Shown here piece after piece: positions 1 to 9,369 of a DNA stretch of 42,515 nucleotides (position 1 is the first letter of the stretch; every line of letters begins with the position of its first letter). Position numbers and translations under genes: made by a program. The stretch comes from Carnobacterium sp. (GTDB lineage: Bacteria; Bacillota; Bacilli; Lactobacillales; Carnobacteriaceae). The notes beneath the pieces were generated by a model that was not told the DNA's origin, ran no database searches, and saw nothing but the letters and a program-made list of their open reading frames with translations. The stretch spans positions 1-42,515 of the forward strand of contig JAGQHW010000007.1 in assembly GCA_020431645.1 (NCBI GenBank), given 5' to 3'.

Positions 1-170
1 CCTGAATAAAATACAGCCCATAAGAGACTAACGATTAGGAAGAAGCTTGCAGCTGCGAAAGTATTATTTGTTGTCTGTAGAAAGCTAATTTTTTGATAAC
101 TAATTAACTCTAAAATAAAACATATAGTTAAAATTATGCCGGTTATTTTAATAGGGGTGATTCTCTTCAT
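1..170 (-). CDS. Small membrane protein, partial (possible DUF3899)
   Basis: This reading frame runs off the left edge of the window; 56 codons are visible. It starts at an ATG (168-170) preceded on the minus strand by a strong GAGGAGG ribosome binding site. The visible peptide begins MKRITPIKITG and holds two hydrophobic stretches, at about residues 8-23 and 41-56, separated by a short polar loop. This looks like a small two-helix membrane protein. The spacing, and its position divergent to an opp operon, resemble DUF3899 proteins of Lactobacillales, but the C-terminal half is absent, so the family call is tentative. No function is known for that family. Confidence 0.6.
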   Translation of the reverse strand, partial: MKRITPIKITGIILTICFILELISYQKISFLQTTNNTFAAASFFLIVSLLWAVFYS

Positions 171-210
171 TTCAAAACCTCCTCATATTGGATGATAAGT
201 TTTAATTTAC

Positions 211-216
211 AGTATA
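211..216 (-). promoter_or_regulatory. Candidate -10 box for the divergent membrane protein
   Basis: The minus strand reads TATACT here, about 40 bases upstream of the start codon at 170. No good -35 hexamer is seen at 16-18 bases, so only the -10 element is proposed. Confidence 0.35.
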
Positions 217-428
217 TTGAAATAAAATACAATAATAAAATCTAGTTAAAAACTTGATGATAAATTGGCTAGAAAACCTGTAATTCCGCCATTGTTTTCT
301 AATTTTAAGTTTTTTAGAAATAAAATTTTTAAAAAAACTTTTGCATTTATCCCTGTAACAAGCTATTCTATATAGTATATTCTCTTTTCGAATAAAATAT
401 AAATAAATCACTGGAGGTGCTCAAATCG

Positions 429-1376
429 ATGAAAAGTTATGCTAAATATCTTGGGAAACGTATCCTGTATATGTTTTTGACATTATTCTTAATTGCATCG
501 ATCACGTTTTTCTTAATGAAGCTTTTACCTGGAACACCATATAGTAACCAGGACAAGCTTTCGGAAGAACAAATTTTTATAATGAATGAAAAATATGGAT
601 TAAATGAACCGCTTCCGGTTCAATATGTAGTCTATATGTCACGCTTGTTGGGAGGAGATTTAGGGACATCTTTCCAGTTTAATAATACTCCTGTAACGGA
701 ATTATTATCAACCAGAGTAGGCCCCTCACTGCAGCTCGGAATTCAAGCTGTTGTCTTAGGCACAACCCTGGGAATTATTCTAGGCGTTATAGCGGCTATG
801 AATCAGAATACATGGATAGATACAACAGCGACTTTCACGGCCATTCTTGGTCGATCTATACCTAACTTTGTTATCGCCGTATTATTACAATTAATTTTTG
901 GAGTTTATCTAAAATGGTTCCCTATTGCTCTTTGGAATAATGGATTTAGTTCATCAGTTTTACCAACACTGGCCTTAGCTATTGCACCACTCGCCGACTC
1001 TGCACGTTTTATCCGTACTGAAATGGTAGAAGTACTTAGCAGTGATTATGTTGAATTAGCACGTGCTAAAGGATTAAGTCGTTTGACAGTAGCGTTTAAA
1101 CACGGAGTACGTAATGCGTTAATTCCTTTGGTTACGATATTGGGACCGATGGCTGTTGCATTAATGACTGGATCATTAGTAGTAGAAAATATATTTGCAA
1201 TACCAGGAATTGGTGAACAATTTGTAAAATCAATTTTGACTAATGATTACCCAACTATTATGGGTGTGACAATATTATACTCAGCAATGTTAGTAGGGAT
1301 TATTTTAGTTGTTGATGTCTTATACGGGATTATTGATCCTCGTATTCGTGTAACAAATGAAGGAGGAGACGAATAA
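429..1376 (+). CDS. oppB: Oligopeptide ABC transporter permease OppB
   Basis: This is the first of two inner-membrane permeases of an oligopeptide importer. The protein is 315 residues with about six transmembrane helices; the first spans roughly residues 10-31. The cytoplasmic EAA loop that contacts the ATPases is visible at about 209-236 (ELARAKGLSRLTVAFKHG). The start chosen is the ATG at 429, because GGAGGTG at 413-419 lies 9 bases upstream; the in-frame GTG at 417 overlaps that site. It abuts oppC directly and opens a oppB-oppC-oppD-oppF operon. Dipeptide and nickel permeases share the fold, so the substrate is inferred from the operon and subunit type. Confidence 0.9.
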   Translation: MKSYAKYLGKRILYMFLTLFLIASITFFLMKLLPGTPYSNQDKLSEEQIFIMNEKYGLNEPLPVQYVVYMSRLLGGDLGTSFQFNNTPVTELLSTRVGPSLQLGIQAVVLGTTLGIILGVIAAMNQNTWIDTTATFTAILGRSIPNFVIAVLLQLIFGVYLKWFPIALWNNGFSSSVLPTLALAIAPLADSARFIRTEMVEVLSSDYVELARAKGLSRLTVAFKHGVRNALIPLVTILGPMAVALMTGSLVVENIFAIPGIGEQFVKSILTNDYPTIMGVTILYSAMLVGIILVVDVLYGIIDPRIRVTNEGGDE

Positions 1377-2420
1377 ATGAACAACTCAAAACAAACGGTT
1401 GACGAAACAATAAAACTGTCTCCTGACATGTTCAATCCTGCTGATAGCTCTGATAAAGTTGATAATGAGAGAATATCTGCACCTTCACTTAGCTTTTTAG
1501 AAGACTCGTGGAGAAGGTTAAAGAAGAATAAAGCTGCTGTAATTAGCTTGTTTATCTTAATCATCTTTATTATGCTAAGTGTTTTTGCACCAATTGTTTC
1601 GCCTCATGATCCTGATTTCCAAATCGTTTCACATGCGAACTTACCGCCCAAAATACCAGGTCTAACTATTAATGGCTTAAATGGAACACAAGCCCTTGGA
1701 GATACACGTGTTGATAAGTACGAGCAACAAGGTGTACCTGAAGGTGTAAGTTACTATTTAGGAACTGACGGGTTAGGAAGAGATTTATTATCTCGTATTT
1801 TACATGGTACACGTGTTTCGCTACTTATTGCATTTGTAGCAGCGTTTTTTGATTTAACGATTGGTGTTATCTACGGTTTAGTCTCTGGCTGGTCCGGTGG
1901 TAAAGTAGATAATGGGATGCAACGTGTTTTAGAAATTTTATCTGGAGTACCAAACTTAGTAGTTGTTATACTTATGTTGTTAGTTTTAGATCCAGGTATT
2001 AAGTCAATTATCATTGCGTTAGCTATTACGGGCTGGATTTCTATGGCACGTGTTATTAGAGCTCAAACGTTAAAATTAAAAAATCAAGAATATGTTTTAG
2101 CTGCAAAAACATTGGGCGAATCACCCATTAAAATTGCATTCAAGCATTTAATTCCGAACCTATCAGGAATCATCATCATTCAAACAATGTTTTCAATTCC
2201 AGCTGCAATTTTCTTTGAAGCTTTCTTGAGTTTCATCGGTATAGGAATTCCAGCTCCTACAGCATCATTAGGAACACTGATTAATGATGGATACAAAACT
2301 TTCCGCTTCTTACCTCATTTAATGTGGTATCCGGCAGCAGTTATCTGTATCTTAATGATTTCATTTAACTTGTTAGCTGATGGTTTACGAGATGCATTTG
2401 ATCCAAAAATGAAAGATTAG
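1377..2420 (+). CDS. oppC: Oligopeptide ABC transporter permease OppC
   Basis: This is the second permease of the importer, pairing with OppB to form the membrane channel. It is 347 residues long. A cytoplasmic N-terminal tail of about 50 residues, usual for OppC, precedes the first helix at about 55-77. A periplasm-type loop follows, then five more helices. The EAA loop is seen as VLAAKTLGESPIKIAFKH. The ATG directly follows the oppB stop codon and uses GGAGGAG inside the end of oppB, so the two are translationally coupled. The OppC assignment over DppC rests on the long extracytoplasmic loop containing the SYYLGTDGLGRD segment and on operon order. Confidence 0.9.
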   Translation: MNNSKQTVDETIKLSPDMFNPADSSDKVDNERISAPSLSFLEDSWRRLKKNKAAVISLFILIIFIMLSVFAPIVSPHDPDFQIVSHANLPPKIPGLTINGLNGTQALGDTRVDKYEQQGVPEGVSYYLGTDGLGRDLLSRILHGTRVSLLIAFVAAFFDLTIGVIYGLVSGWSGGKVDNGMQRVLEILSGVPNLVVVILMLLVLDPGIKSIIIALAITGWISMARVIRAQTLKLKNQEYVLAAKTLGESPIKIAFKHLIPNLSGIIIIQTMFSIPAAIFFEAFLSFIGIGIPAPTASLGTLINDGYKTFRFLPHLMWYPAAVICILMISFNLLADGLRDAFDPKMKD

Positions 2421-2434
2421 CGAGGTGAAACCGA

Positions 2435-3529
2435 ATGAATAATGTATTAGAAGTTAAAAATTTAAATATCACATTCGACACCTACGCTGGTAAAGTAAAA
2501 GCTATCCGTGGTGTCAGTTTCAATCTGAAAAAAGGTGAAACTTTGGCAATCGTAGGGGAGTCAGGTTCTGGAAAATCAGTAACGACTCGTAGCATCATGC
2601 GCTTACTTTCTCAAAACGCAAATGTCGAAGATGGCACAATCCTATATAATGGTGATGATTTAATTAAAAAGACTGAAAAAGAAATGCAAAAAATTCGTGG
2701 AAAAGATATCGCAATGATTTTCCAAGATCCAATGACGTCACTTAATCCAACAATGACAATTGGAAAACAAATATCTGAACCAATCCGTTTACATCAAAAA
2801 TTGAATAAAGAAGAAGCTACTAATAGAGCTCTTGAATTATTAAATTTAGTAGGATTGCCGCAAGCTGAAAAACGAATGAAGCAATATCCACATCAATTTT
2901 CAGGTGGGCAACGACAAAGGATCGTTATAGCAATAGCATTAGCTTGCAATCCAGAAATATTGATTGCAGATGAGCCAACAACGGCATTAGATGTAACGAT
3001 TCAAGCTCAAATTCTTGACTTGATGAAGGAATTACAAAAGAAAATATCGACTTCAATTATTTTTATTACACATGATTTAGGAGTAGTAGCCAACGTAGCT
3101 GATCGTGTAGCTGTAATGTATGCAGGGAAAATTGTTGAAGTAGGGACTGTAGATGAAATATTTTATAATCCTCAACATCCTTATACATGGGGACTAATTA
3201 GTTCTATGCCAACTCTTGAAACAGAAAAAACTCTATATGCTATTCCAGGAACACCTCCAGATTTATTAGATCCGCCGGTAGGAGATGCGTTTGCACCTAG
3301 AAATGAATTCGCAATGAAAATCGACACAGAACTTGAACCTCCTTTCTTTGAAGTTTCTGATACACATTCTGCAGCTACATGGTTATTGCATCCTGATGCT
3401 CCAGCAGTTACTCCACCTGCTGAAATTAGAGCAAGACAAGCTCTTTACAAAGAGAAATTTGCCAACTATTATGGTAAAAATGAAACCTCCGTTTTTAGTT
3501 CTGAAAACGAAGTAAAAGGAGGCTTATAA
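2435..3529 (+). CDS. oppD: Oligopeptide ABC transporter ATP-binding protein OppD
   Basis: This is one of the two ATPases that power peptide import on the cytoplasmic face. In the 364 residues I see Walker A GESGSGKS (41-48), the signature SGGQRQR (156-162) and Walker B ending in D179-E180. The H-loop is in FITHDLG. After the ATPase core comes the oligopeptide/dipeptide C-terminal region, recognisable by [10 protein letters not shown]. The C-terminal extension of about 60 residues past this is longer than in OppF, as usual for OppD of lactic acid bacteria. The ribosome binding site is GAGGTG, 14 bases after the oppC stop. Confidence 0.92.
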   Translation: MNNVLEVKNLNITFDTYAGKVKAIRGVSFNLKKGETLAIVGESGSGKSVTTRSIMRLLSQNANVEDGTILYNGDDLIKKTEKEMQKIRGKDIAMIFQDPMTSLNPTMTIGKQISEPIRLHQKLNKEEATNRALELLNLVGLPQAEKRMKQYPHQFSGGQRQRIVIAIALACNPEILIADEPTTALDVTIQAQILDLMKELQKKISTSIIFITHDLGVVANVADRVAVMYAGKIVEVGTVDEIFYNPQHPYTWGLISSMPTLETEKTLYAIPGTPPDLLDPPVGDAFAPRNEFAMKIDTELEPPFFEVSDTHSAATWLLHPDAPAVTPPAEIRARQALYKEKFANYYGKNETSVFSSENEVKGGL

Positions 3530-3531
3530 AA

Positions 3532-4473
3532 ATGGAGCAAAGAGAAAAAATATTAGAAGTTAAAAATTTAAAGCAATATTTTAATGAAGGCACTAAAAAT
3601 GAAGTACGTGCGGTTGATGATATCACATTTGATATTTTTAAAGGTGAGACGTTTGGTTTAGTTGGAGAGTCTGGTTCAGGTAAATCTACAACAGGGCGTT
3701 CAATTATTAGACTTTATAATCCTACAGACGGAGAAATTGACTTCGAAGGAACAAAAGTCCATAGTATCAAAGGCAAAAAAGATATGCTGAAATTTAGAAG
3801 AGATATGCAAATGATCTTTCAAGACCCATATGCATCTTTAAATCCTAAAATGAAGATTCGTGATATTATTGCTGAAGGAATAGATATTCACGGTTTAGCT
3901 TCATCAAAAGAAGACCGTAATCAACAAGTAGATGACTTACTTAAAACGGTTGGATTGAATCCAGATCACGCTTCTCGTTACCCACATGAGTTTTCAGGGG
4001 GGCAACGTCAGCGTATTGGTATTGCAAGAGCACTAGCTGTAAAACCTAAGTTTATTATTGCAGATGAGCCTATTTCTGCGCTAGATGTTTCCATTCAAGC
4101 ACAAGTAGTAAATTTATTGATGGAATTACAAAAAACAAAAGACTTAACATTCTTATTTATTGCACATGATTTGTCTATGGTTAAATACATTAGTGATCGT
4201 ATAGGGGTAATGAATAGCGGTAAATTACTTGAGTTAGCAGCAGCTGATGATGTTTACAACAGACCACTACATCCGTATACTGAAAGTTTATTATCCGCTG
4301 TTCCTTTACCAGATCCAGAGTATGAACGTAATCGTATTCGCACACCATATATTCGCAGAGAAGAAACAGATGAACCAGAGGCACTAAGAGAAATAACTCC
4401 TGGACATTTTGTTTATTGTCGTGAGTCAGATATTCCTGCTTTAAAAGAAAAGAAAGCAAACTATACAAAATAA
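3532..4473 (+). CDS. oppF: Oligopeptide ABC transporter ATP-binding protein OppF
   Basis: This is the second ATPase of the importer and dimerises with OppD. It has 313 residues, with Walker [10 protein letters not shown] (45-53), signature SGGQRQR, Walker [13 protein letters not shown] and the H-loop FIAHDLS. The oligopeptide C-terminal region follows ([11 protein letters not shown]). It begins 2 bases after oppD with AGGAGG just upstream, and the operon stops at a strong terminator right after it. No substrate-binding protein OppA follows or precedes the four genes in this window, so the binding protein must be encoded elsewhere if the system is functional. Confidence 0.92.
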   Translation: MEQREKILEVKNLKQYFNEGTKNEVRAVDDITFDIFKGETFGLVGESGSGKSTTGRSIIRLYNPTDGEIDFEGTKVHSIKGKKDMLKFRRDMQMIFQDPYASLNPKMKIRDIIAEGIDIHGLASSKEDRNQQVDDLLKTVGLNPDHASRYPHEFSGGQRQRIGIARALAVKPKFIIADEPISALDVSIQAQVVNLLMELQKTKDLTFLFIAHDLSMVKYISDRIGVMNSGKLLELAAADDVYNRPLHPYTESLLSAVPLPDPEYERNRIRTPYIRREETDEPEALREITPGHFVYCRESDIPALKEKKANYTK

Positions 4474-4482
4474 AATACTATA

Positions 4483-4534
4483 AAAAAGTACATGCTATTT
4501 GAGGAAAAAAATCTCACGCTAGCATGTACTTTTT
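4483..4534 (+). terminator. Terminator of the opp operon
   Basis: A 15-base perfect stem (4483-4497 with 4520-4534) carries AGTACATGCTA in its left arm and ends in a U-tract. It lies 9 bases after the oppF stop codon. Confidence 0.9.
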
Positions 4535-4799
4535 AATAACTTATTATACTAGATTAATTCATTATAAAATGATAGATATCACTTTACCAATGTTTTTACT
4601 ATTTGAAATAACACTAAATAAAAAATATCAAGTTTAAAGACCTGTTTATTTTTTAAAAGTGACAAAAAAATGACAAAAACTATAGCATTTCTTTTTAATA
4701 TGATATATAATAGGTTATGTAAGGAAGTAAAATAAAGTTATATTTTACTTTTATAAACGCTTACTAAATTAATTCGACTAGAAAAGGGGAGAATAACAT
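4535..4799 (+). promoter_or_regulatory. AT-rich leader and promoter region of spx
   Basis: No gene is seen here. A good -10 box TATAAT lies at 4706-4711, but the -35 position (4683-4688, TAGCAT) is poor. Just upstream are two direct copies of TGACAAAAA starting at 4660 and 4671, an 11-base period. This layout would suit an activator-dependent promoter for spx. That is inference from spacing alone. Confidence 0.45.
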
Positions 4800-5198
4800 A
4801 TGGTAACAATTTACACATCACCTAGTTGTACTTCATGTCGTAAAGCACGAGCTTGGCTAGAAGAAAACAACATTACTTACAAAGAACGAAATATTTTTTC
4901 AGAACCACTAGATATTCCTGAAATTAAATCTATTTTAAGAATGACAGAAGATGGAACAGAAGAAATTATTTCTACAAGATCTAAAGCTTTCCAAGAACTA
5001 AACATCGATTTAGAAGAACTGCCACTTCAAGACTTATTTGTTCTCATTCAAAATAATCCTGGATTATTGCGTCGTCCGATTATGGTAGATGAGAAGAGAC
5101 TACAAGTTGGTTATAACGAAGACGAGATACGTCGTTTCTTACCAAGAGAAGTACGTGCAATTGAGTTATTGAGAGCTCAAAGAATCGTTGGCTATTAA
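4800..5198 (+). CDS. spxA: Redox-responsive transcriptional regulator Spx
   Basis: Spx binds the alpha subunit C-terminal domain of RNA polymerase and redirects transcription during thiol and oxidative stress. The 132-residue protein has the ArsC/thioredoxin-like fold and the CxxC redox switch at Cys10 and Cys13 (SPSCTSCRK). The conserved LLRRPIMVD segment follows at about residues 89-97. The length matches the family. It is monocistronic, with terminators on both sides, and stands directly upstream of mecA as in B. subtilis. Lactobacillales often carry several Spx paralogues; I cannot tell from this window whether this is the main one, though the intact CxxC and the synteny favour it. Confidence 0.93.
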   Translation: MVTIYTSPSCTSCRKARAWLEENNITYKERNIFSEPLDIPEIKSILRMTEDGTEEIISTRSKAFQELNIDLEELPLQDLFVLIQNNPGLLRRPIMVDEKRLQVGYNEDEIRRFLPREVRAIELLRAQRIVGY

Positions 5199-5220
5199 AG
5201 TTTAAATTTAATTTTGAAAA

Positions 5221-5260
5221 AGTCTGTCACTTATATTTATTTTAGTGATAGCTTTTTTTT
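5221..5260 (+). terminator. Terminator after spx
   Basis: An imperfect hairpin (GTCTGTCACT with AGTGATAGCT, including a wobble pair) is followed by a run of eight T residues, 22 bases after the spx stop codon. Confidence 0.8.
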
Positions 5261-5402
5261 AATCCTTTTTTCAATAGTTTAAAATGCTTTCACGTAAGTA
5301 CATTTATCTTTACATTCTAAATATTTGCTTTAAAATAGTTAGTATGAATATTCTTTGCTATAGTTGATTTTAGTAAGGAATTAAGAAGTGAGGTGTAGAA
5401 CT

Positions 5403-6062
5403 ATGGAAATGGAGCATATTAATGAGAACACAATTCGTGTGCTTATTGAAAGTACGGATCTAGAAGAAAGAGGAATAACTTTTTTAGATCTTTTGGGAAA
5501 TCATAAACAAATTGAAGATTTCTTTTATAGTATTTTAGAAGAAGTAGATGTAGATGAAAAGTTCCATGAATCTGATGCTATCACATTTCAAGTTTTGCCA
5601 AGTGGAAGTGGACTAGAACTATTTATTAGTAAGGGTGGTTCTTTAAGTGAAGATATTGATTTCTCTTCAACTTCTGGAAATTTTGAAGCAAATGAATTCT
5701 CTAAACTTATCAAAAAACAGTTAGTAGACGATGACGAAAAAGAAGAGAATTATCTAAAGGATTCAAGTAAGACAACTCAAGAAGTTGTGTTGAGATTGAA
5801 CGAGTTCGAAGATATGGTTTCTTTATCCAAACAACTCTATTTAGAAAATGCTACGTCTAAACTTTTTTTGTATAAAAATAGTTATTTTATTCATATGATA
5901 TTTTTCACAGAAGAAATAACGGAACGAAGTGTAGAAGACCAAATCACTGTAGCATTAGAATTTGCTCAACGAACTCCTATTACACAAGGTATCTTAACAG
6001 AACATGGTAGTCTAATAATGGAAACTAATGCATTAGAGTTGACTCGTTTTTATTTTAAATGA
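5403..6062 (+). CDS. mecA: Clp protease adaptor MecA
   Basis: MecA binds substrates such as competence regulators or Spx-network proteins with its N-terminal domain and delivers them to ClpC through its C-terminal domain. The 219-residue protein begins MEMEHINENTIRV, the typical family N-terminus. It has an acidic, variable linker at about residues 85-125 and a conserved C-terminal domain. I chose the ATG at 5403 because GAGGTG lies 7 bases upstream; the GTG at 5388 would sit upstream of that site. Its own terminator follows. This is the Clp adaptor gene, unrelated to the beta-lactam resistance gene with the same symbol. Confidence 0.92.
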   Translation: MEMEHINENTIRVLIESTDLEERGITFLDLLGNHKQIEDFFYSILEEVDVDEKFHESDAITFQVLPSGSGLELFISKGGSLSEDIDFSSTSGNFEANEFSKLIKKQLVDDDEKEENYLKDSSKTTQEVVLRLNEFEDMVSLSKQLYLENATSKLFLYKNSYFIHMIFFTEEITERSVEDQITVALEFAQRTPITQGILTEHGSLIMETNALELTRFYFK

Positions 6063-6069
6063 ATACTTT

Positions 6070-6113
6070 AAAAAACAATGGTTAGAAATTACTATTTCTG
6101 ACCATTGTTTTTT
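6070..6113 (+). terminator. Terminator after mecA
   Basis: A long near-perfect stem (AAAAAACAATGGTTAGAAAT with its complement) has a very short loop and ends in a T-rich run, immediately after the mecA stop codon. Confidence 0.9.
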
Positions 6114-6181
6114 ATTTTTTTATTAAATAAAGAAACATTTTGCGGATAGTAAATAAAACCGTATGAATGGAAGTGTTCCTA

Positions 6182-7363
6182 ATGTTGGTAGCTTTAGATG
6201 AAAAAAATGAACTGATTTATGCTCATTCATTAAAAGAAGTCACAAAGATAACGAGTCATTATTACTGTCCTAATTGTAAAGATAGTGTATTTTTGAAAAA
6301 AGGAAGTCTGAAAGTAGCCCACTTTTCACATTTTAATCAAACAAATTGTTCTTCATTTTCAGAAGGTGAAACAAGAGAGCATCTAGAGGGGAAGCAATTA
6401 TTGTACGAATGGTTTACTAAACAAGGCCTCGTTTGCCAATTAGAAGCTTACCTGCCTGACTTAAACCAACGTCCTGATGTACTTGTCTGGATAAATCGAA
6501 CTGATGCAGTAGCTATCGAATTTCAATGTAGCTCATTGCCCCTAAAAAGAATGATAGAAAGGACAATTGGGTATAAAAGTAAGGGATATGATGTTTTTTG
6601 GATAGTTGGGAAACAATTTAAGCTAGATGATAAAATTTCAGCTTTTCAACGACTTTTTATTTATAGTAATGATAAAATTAAATCAAGTTTTTTTTTCTTA
6701 GATGTGATAAAGAAAACTCTTTATTCTTATTCAAATATTCAACAGCAAAATGCAACACAAAAAATAGTCTATGACAAATGTTTAGTAAAGTTAGATAAAT
6801 TTACCCTAGTTGATGTGCCAGTTCTAATAAAGAAACTTTCTGCTAAAAAAAGAGGTAAAGAAAGCGATATTTTAGCTAAATCCAATGAATTAATGCAAAG
6901 TCATCATTATCTTAACCAAGGAAGGATGTATCAAACGCCAGAATTAATATTATTTCAAAAATATATTTATTGTAGAGGCGACTCTTTGATTTCATTGCCG
7001 AAAGAAGTTTATTTAAAAGTAACAAATCAGATGATGATTAAAACACTTCCCCATTTTTGGAAATATATTTTACTTAAATGGCTTTCAAAAAAGACTATTG
7101 ATTCAGTAATCACTCTGAAACAACTGGATGAACAGATAAACGAAATGATAGATAATAGGGAAATAATTTTTTATGAAATGCCCTTAATTTCATTAAAGGA
7201 ACAGAAAAAGCCACTCTATTCTTATATTCGTTTATTAATAAAAGTAGCTATCTTAGAGGAAAAAAATTCTGAACAATGGATTTTGAAAAGAAAACCGTAT
7301 TATTATAAAAATGAACAAGAAAAATTAACGAGTTTTTCAAAGGAACTCTCTTTACTGAAGTAA
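6182..7363 (+). CDS. coiA: Competence protein CoiA-like nuclease
   Basis: CoiA is needed after DNA uptake in naturally competent streptococci and bacilli and is linked to recombination of incoming DNA. This 393-residue protein has an N-terminal zinc-binding-like CPNC (Cys29, Cys32) with HFSH (47-50). A PD-(D/E)XK nuclease core follows: RPDV with Asp99, then EFQ with Glu113 and Gln115. The C-terminal 230 residues are divergent, lysine-rich and probably helical. The start at 6182 is preferred because GGAAGTG lies 6 bases before it, while the earlier ATG at 6167 precedes that site. The catalytic residues look intact, so the gene appears functional, but competence itself cannot be inferred from it. 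Confidence 0.9.
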   Translation: MLVALDEKNELIYAHSLKEVTKITSHYYCPNCKDSVFLKKGSLKVAHFSHFNQTNCSSFSEGETREHLEGKQLLYEWFTKQGLVCQLEAYLPDLNQRPDVLVWINRTDAVAIEFQCSSLPLKRMIERTIGYKSKGYDVFWIVGKQFKLDDKISAFQRLFIYSNDKIKSSFFFLDVIKKTLYSYSNIQQQNATQKIVYDKCLVKLDKFTLVDVPVLIKKLSAKKRGKESDILAKSNELMQSHHYLNQGRMYQTPELILFQKYIYCRGDSLISLPKEVYLKVTNQMMIKTLPHFWKYILLKWLSKKTIDSVITLKQLDEQINEMIDNREIIFYEMPLISLKEQKKPLYSYIRLLIKVAILEEKNSEQWILKRKPYYYKNEQEKLTSFSKELSLLK

Positions 7364-7410
7364 ATTGTATGGTAAAATTGAAAGTGTTTAAATCAAAGGG
7401 GGACAATAAA

Positions 7411-9228
7411 ATGAGCGAATTTAAAAAATTGCTAAAACGTGAAGAAGTACCTAAAAAATTAACATGGAACTTAGAAGTTATTTTCAAAACAGATGAAGAT
7501 TTTTTTGTTTCTTATCGAGATTTAGAAAGCAAAATAACTGAAATTAAATCATTCCAAGGAAAGCTGAGCAACAGTTCGGAGATGTTATTAAACAGTATCC
7601 AATCGATTTTAGAAGTTTCTAATCAATTAGAAACAATTTATGTGTATGCTCATTTGAAGAATGATCAAGATACAACCAATACTGTCTACCAAGCAATGTT
7701 TGAACAAGCTTCACTTTTAGCAACCAAAATAAGTGAGTCTATATCGTGGTTTGAACCAGAAGTATTAGAAATATCAGAAGAGACGTTATCGAAATTCTTA
7801 AAAGATAACAAGGAACTAGCTGCTTATCAACATTTTATTGATAAGCTAACAGCTTTGAGGAAACATGTTTTAACAGCTGAATCAGAGTCGTTGTTAGCAG
7901 GTGCGGGTGAACTATTCGGGGCTTCAAGTCGAACGTTTAACATTCTAAATAATGCCGATATTCAGTTCCCGACGATAGAAGACAAAGACGGGAATACAAT
8001 ACAATTATCTCATGGGGTTTATGGGCAAGTAATGGAAAGTACAGATCGTTTACTCCGAGAAGCAGGATTTAAATCGCTATACAAAGTTTATCAAGGGTTA
8101 AATAATACTTTTGCAAGCACTTTATCTTCTCATATTAAATACCACAACTACAACGCCGCTGTCCATCACTACGGATCAGCACGTGAAGCAGCTTTATCAG
8201 CTGGCCATATACCAGAGGCAGTATACGATACTTTGCTATCAGTAGTAGATGAAAATATTCACCTACTTCATCGTTACGTTGCATTAAGAAAAAAACTTCT
8301 TTCGGTTGGTGAGTTGCATATGTATGATATGTATACACCAATCATGGGGGAAGCTACTATTGAATTTACTTATAATGAAGCAAAAGAAACTGTTTTAAAA
8401 GCACTAGAACCTTTAGGTGAAGAGTATCAGGCAGTATTAAAACAGGCTTTTGATGACCGTTGGATAGACGTTGTGGAGAATGAAGGGAAAAGAAGTGGAG
8501 CTTATTCCTCTGGAGCATATAATACAAAACCGTATATTTTGTTAAACTGGCACGATTCATTAAATCATCTTTATACATTAGCACATGAGTTAGGACACAG
8601 TGTTCACAGTTATTTCACACGAAAAAATCAACCGTATGTTTATGGAGATTATTCTATATTTTTAGCAGAAATAGCCTCGACAACAAATGAAAATCTTTTA
8701 ACTGAGTATTTATTGAAAACTCAAACTAAACCAGAAATACGTTCATATATTTTAAATCATTATCTAGATGGATTTAAAGGAACAATATTTAGACAAACAC
8801 AATTTGCTGAATTTGAGCATTTTATACATGAAGAATCTGCAAAAGAAACACCTTTAACGGCAGATTTTTTAAATCAAGCCTATAAAAAATTAAATGCTAA
8901 GTATTATGGCCCTTCTGTTTCACAAGACCCAGAAATTGGCTATGAGTGGTCTAGAATTCCACATTTTTATTATAACTATTATGTCTATCAATATTCGACA
9001 GGTTTTTCAGCTGCTACAGCACTTGCTGATAATATTTTAAAAGATAAATCTAGTAAATCTTTAGAAAAATTTTTGATTTATCTTAAATCAGGAAGCAGTG
9101 ATTACCCAATCGATGTCATGAAAAAAGCTGGTGTAGATATGACTCAAAAGACTTATCTAGAAGAGGCTATGATTGTTTTTAAACTAAGATTAGAGGAATT
9201 AGAAAAAATTGCTAAAAGTAACGAATAA
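7411..9228 (+). CDS. pepF: Oligoendopeptidase F (M3B metallopeptidase)
   Basis: This cytoplasmic zinc peptidase cleaves short oligopeptides, completing the use of peptides imported by Opp. It has 605 residues, the usual family length. The HEXXH zinc site is H392-E393-L-G-H396, and the third ligand is probably Glu420 in LAEIASTTNE. The C-terminal half carries the tyrosine-rich substrate motif HFYYNYYVYQYSTG. The ATG at 7411 is chosen over the upstream ATG at 7369 because AGGGGGA lies just before it. It follows coiA by 47 bases with no terminator, so the two are probably co-transcribed. Confidence 0.94.
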   Translation: MSEFKKLLKREEVPKKLTWNLEVIFKTDEDFFVSYRDLESKITEIKSFQGKLSNSSEMLLNSIQSILEVSNQLETIYVYAHLKNDQDTTNTVYQAMFEQASLLATKISESISWFEPEVLEISEETLSKFLKDNKELAAYQHFIDKLTALRKHVLTAESESLLAGAGELFGASSRTFNILNNADIQFPTIEDKDGNTIQLSHGVYGQVMESTDRLLREAGFKSLYKVYQGLNNTFASTLSSHIKYHNYNAAVHHYGSAREAALSAGHIPEAVYDTLLSVVDENIHLLHRYVALRKKLLSVGELHMYDMYTPIMGEATIEFTYNEAKETVLKALEPLGEEYQAVLKQAFDDRWIDVVENEGKRSGAYSSGAYNTKPYILLNWHDSLNHLYTLAHELGHSVHSYFTRKNQPYVYGDYSIFLAEIASTTNENLLTEYLLKTQTKPEIRSYILNHYLDGFKGTIFRQTQFAEFEHFIHEESAKETPLTADFLNQAYKKLNAKYYGPSVSQDPEIGYEWSRIPHFYYNYYVYQYSTGFSAATALADNILKDKSSKSLEKFLIYLKSGSSDYPIDVMKKAGVDMTQKTYLEEAMIVFKLRLEELEKIAKSNE

Positions 9229-9233
9229 TCAGT

Positions 9234-9270
9234 GGTGTTGATGGCTTAAAAGCTGTCAACATCTTTTTTT
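9234..9270 (+). terminator. Terminator after pepF
   Basis: A 13-base stem with wobble pairs (GGTGTTGATGGCT with AGCTGTCAACATC, ending at 9263) is followed by a run of T residues, 6 bases after the pepF stop. Confidence 0.9.
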
Positions 9271-9288
9271 ATACTCAAATCATTAAAG

Positions 9289-9312
9289 AGCCCTCAAATA
9301 TAAATGAGGGCT
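9289..9312 (-). terminator. Possible terminator for spxH
   Basis: An 8-base perfect stem, AGCCCTCA with TGAGGGCT, lies between the converging pepF and spxH. Read on the minus strand it is followed by CTTTAATGATTT, a weak U-tract. Confidence 0.5.
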
Positions 9313-9369
9313 AAGGGTTTGCTAATAGCTATTAATTTATCCAATAAAATGATGTGTCTATGAAATAAT

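Noticed and set aside
301-345. Possible CodY box before oppB
   Set aside because: The best fit to AATTTTCWGAAAATT has about six mismatches in an AT-rich region, which is no better than chance.
202-411. 69-codon frame on the minus strand between the first gene and oppB
   Set aside because: It starts at a GTG without a ribosome site, overlaps the oppB ribosome binding region, and its AT-rich product rich in Phe, Tyr and Lys looks like translated intergenic DNA.
4747-4762. cre-like sequence TTATAAACGCTTACT before spx
   Set aside because: The conserved G of the first half-site is missing and it lies downstream of the likely -10; too weak to report as a CcpA site.
5325-5349. Promoter TTGCTT / TATGAA before mecA
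   Set aside because: The spacer is only 13 bases, too short for a sigma-A promoter.
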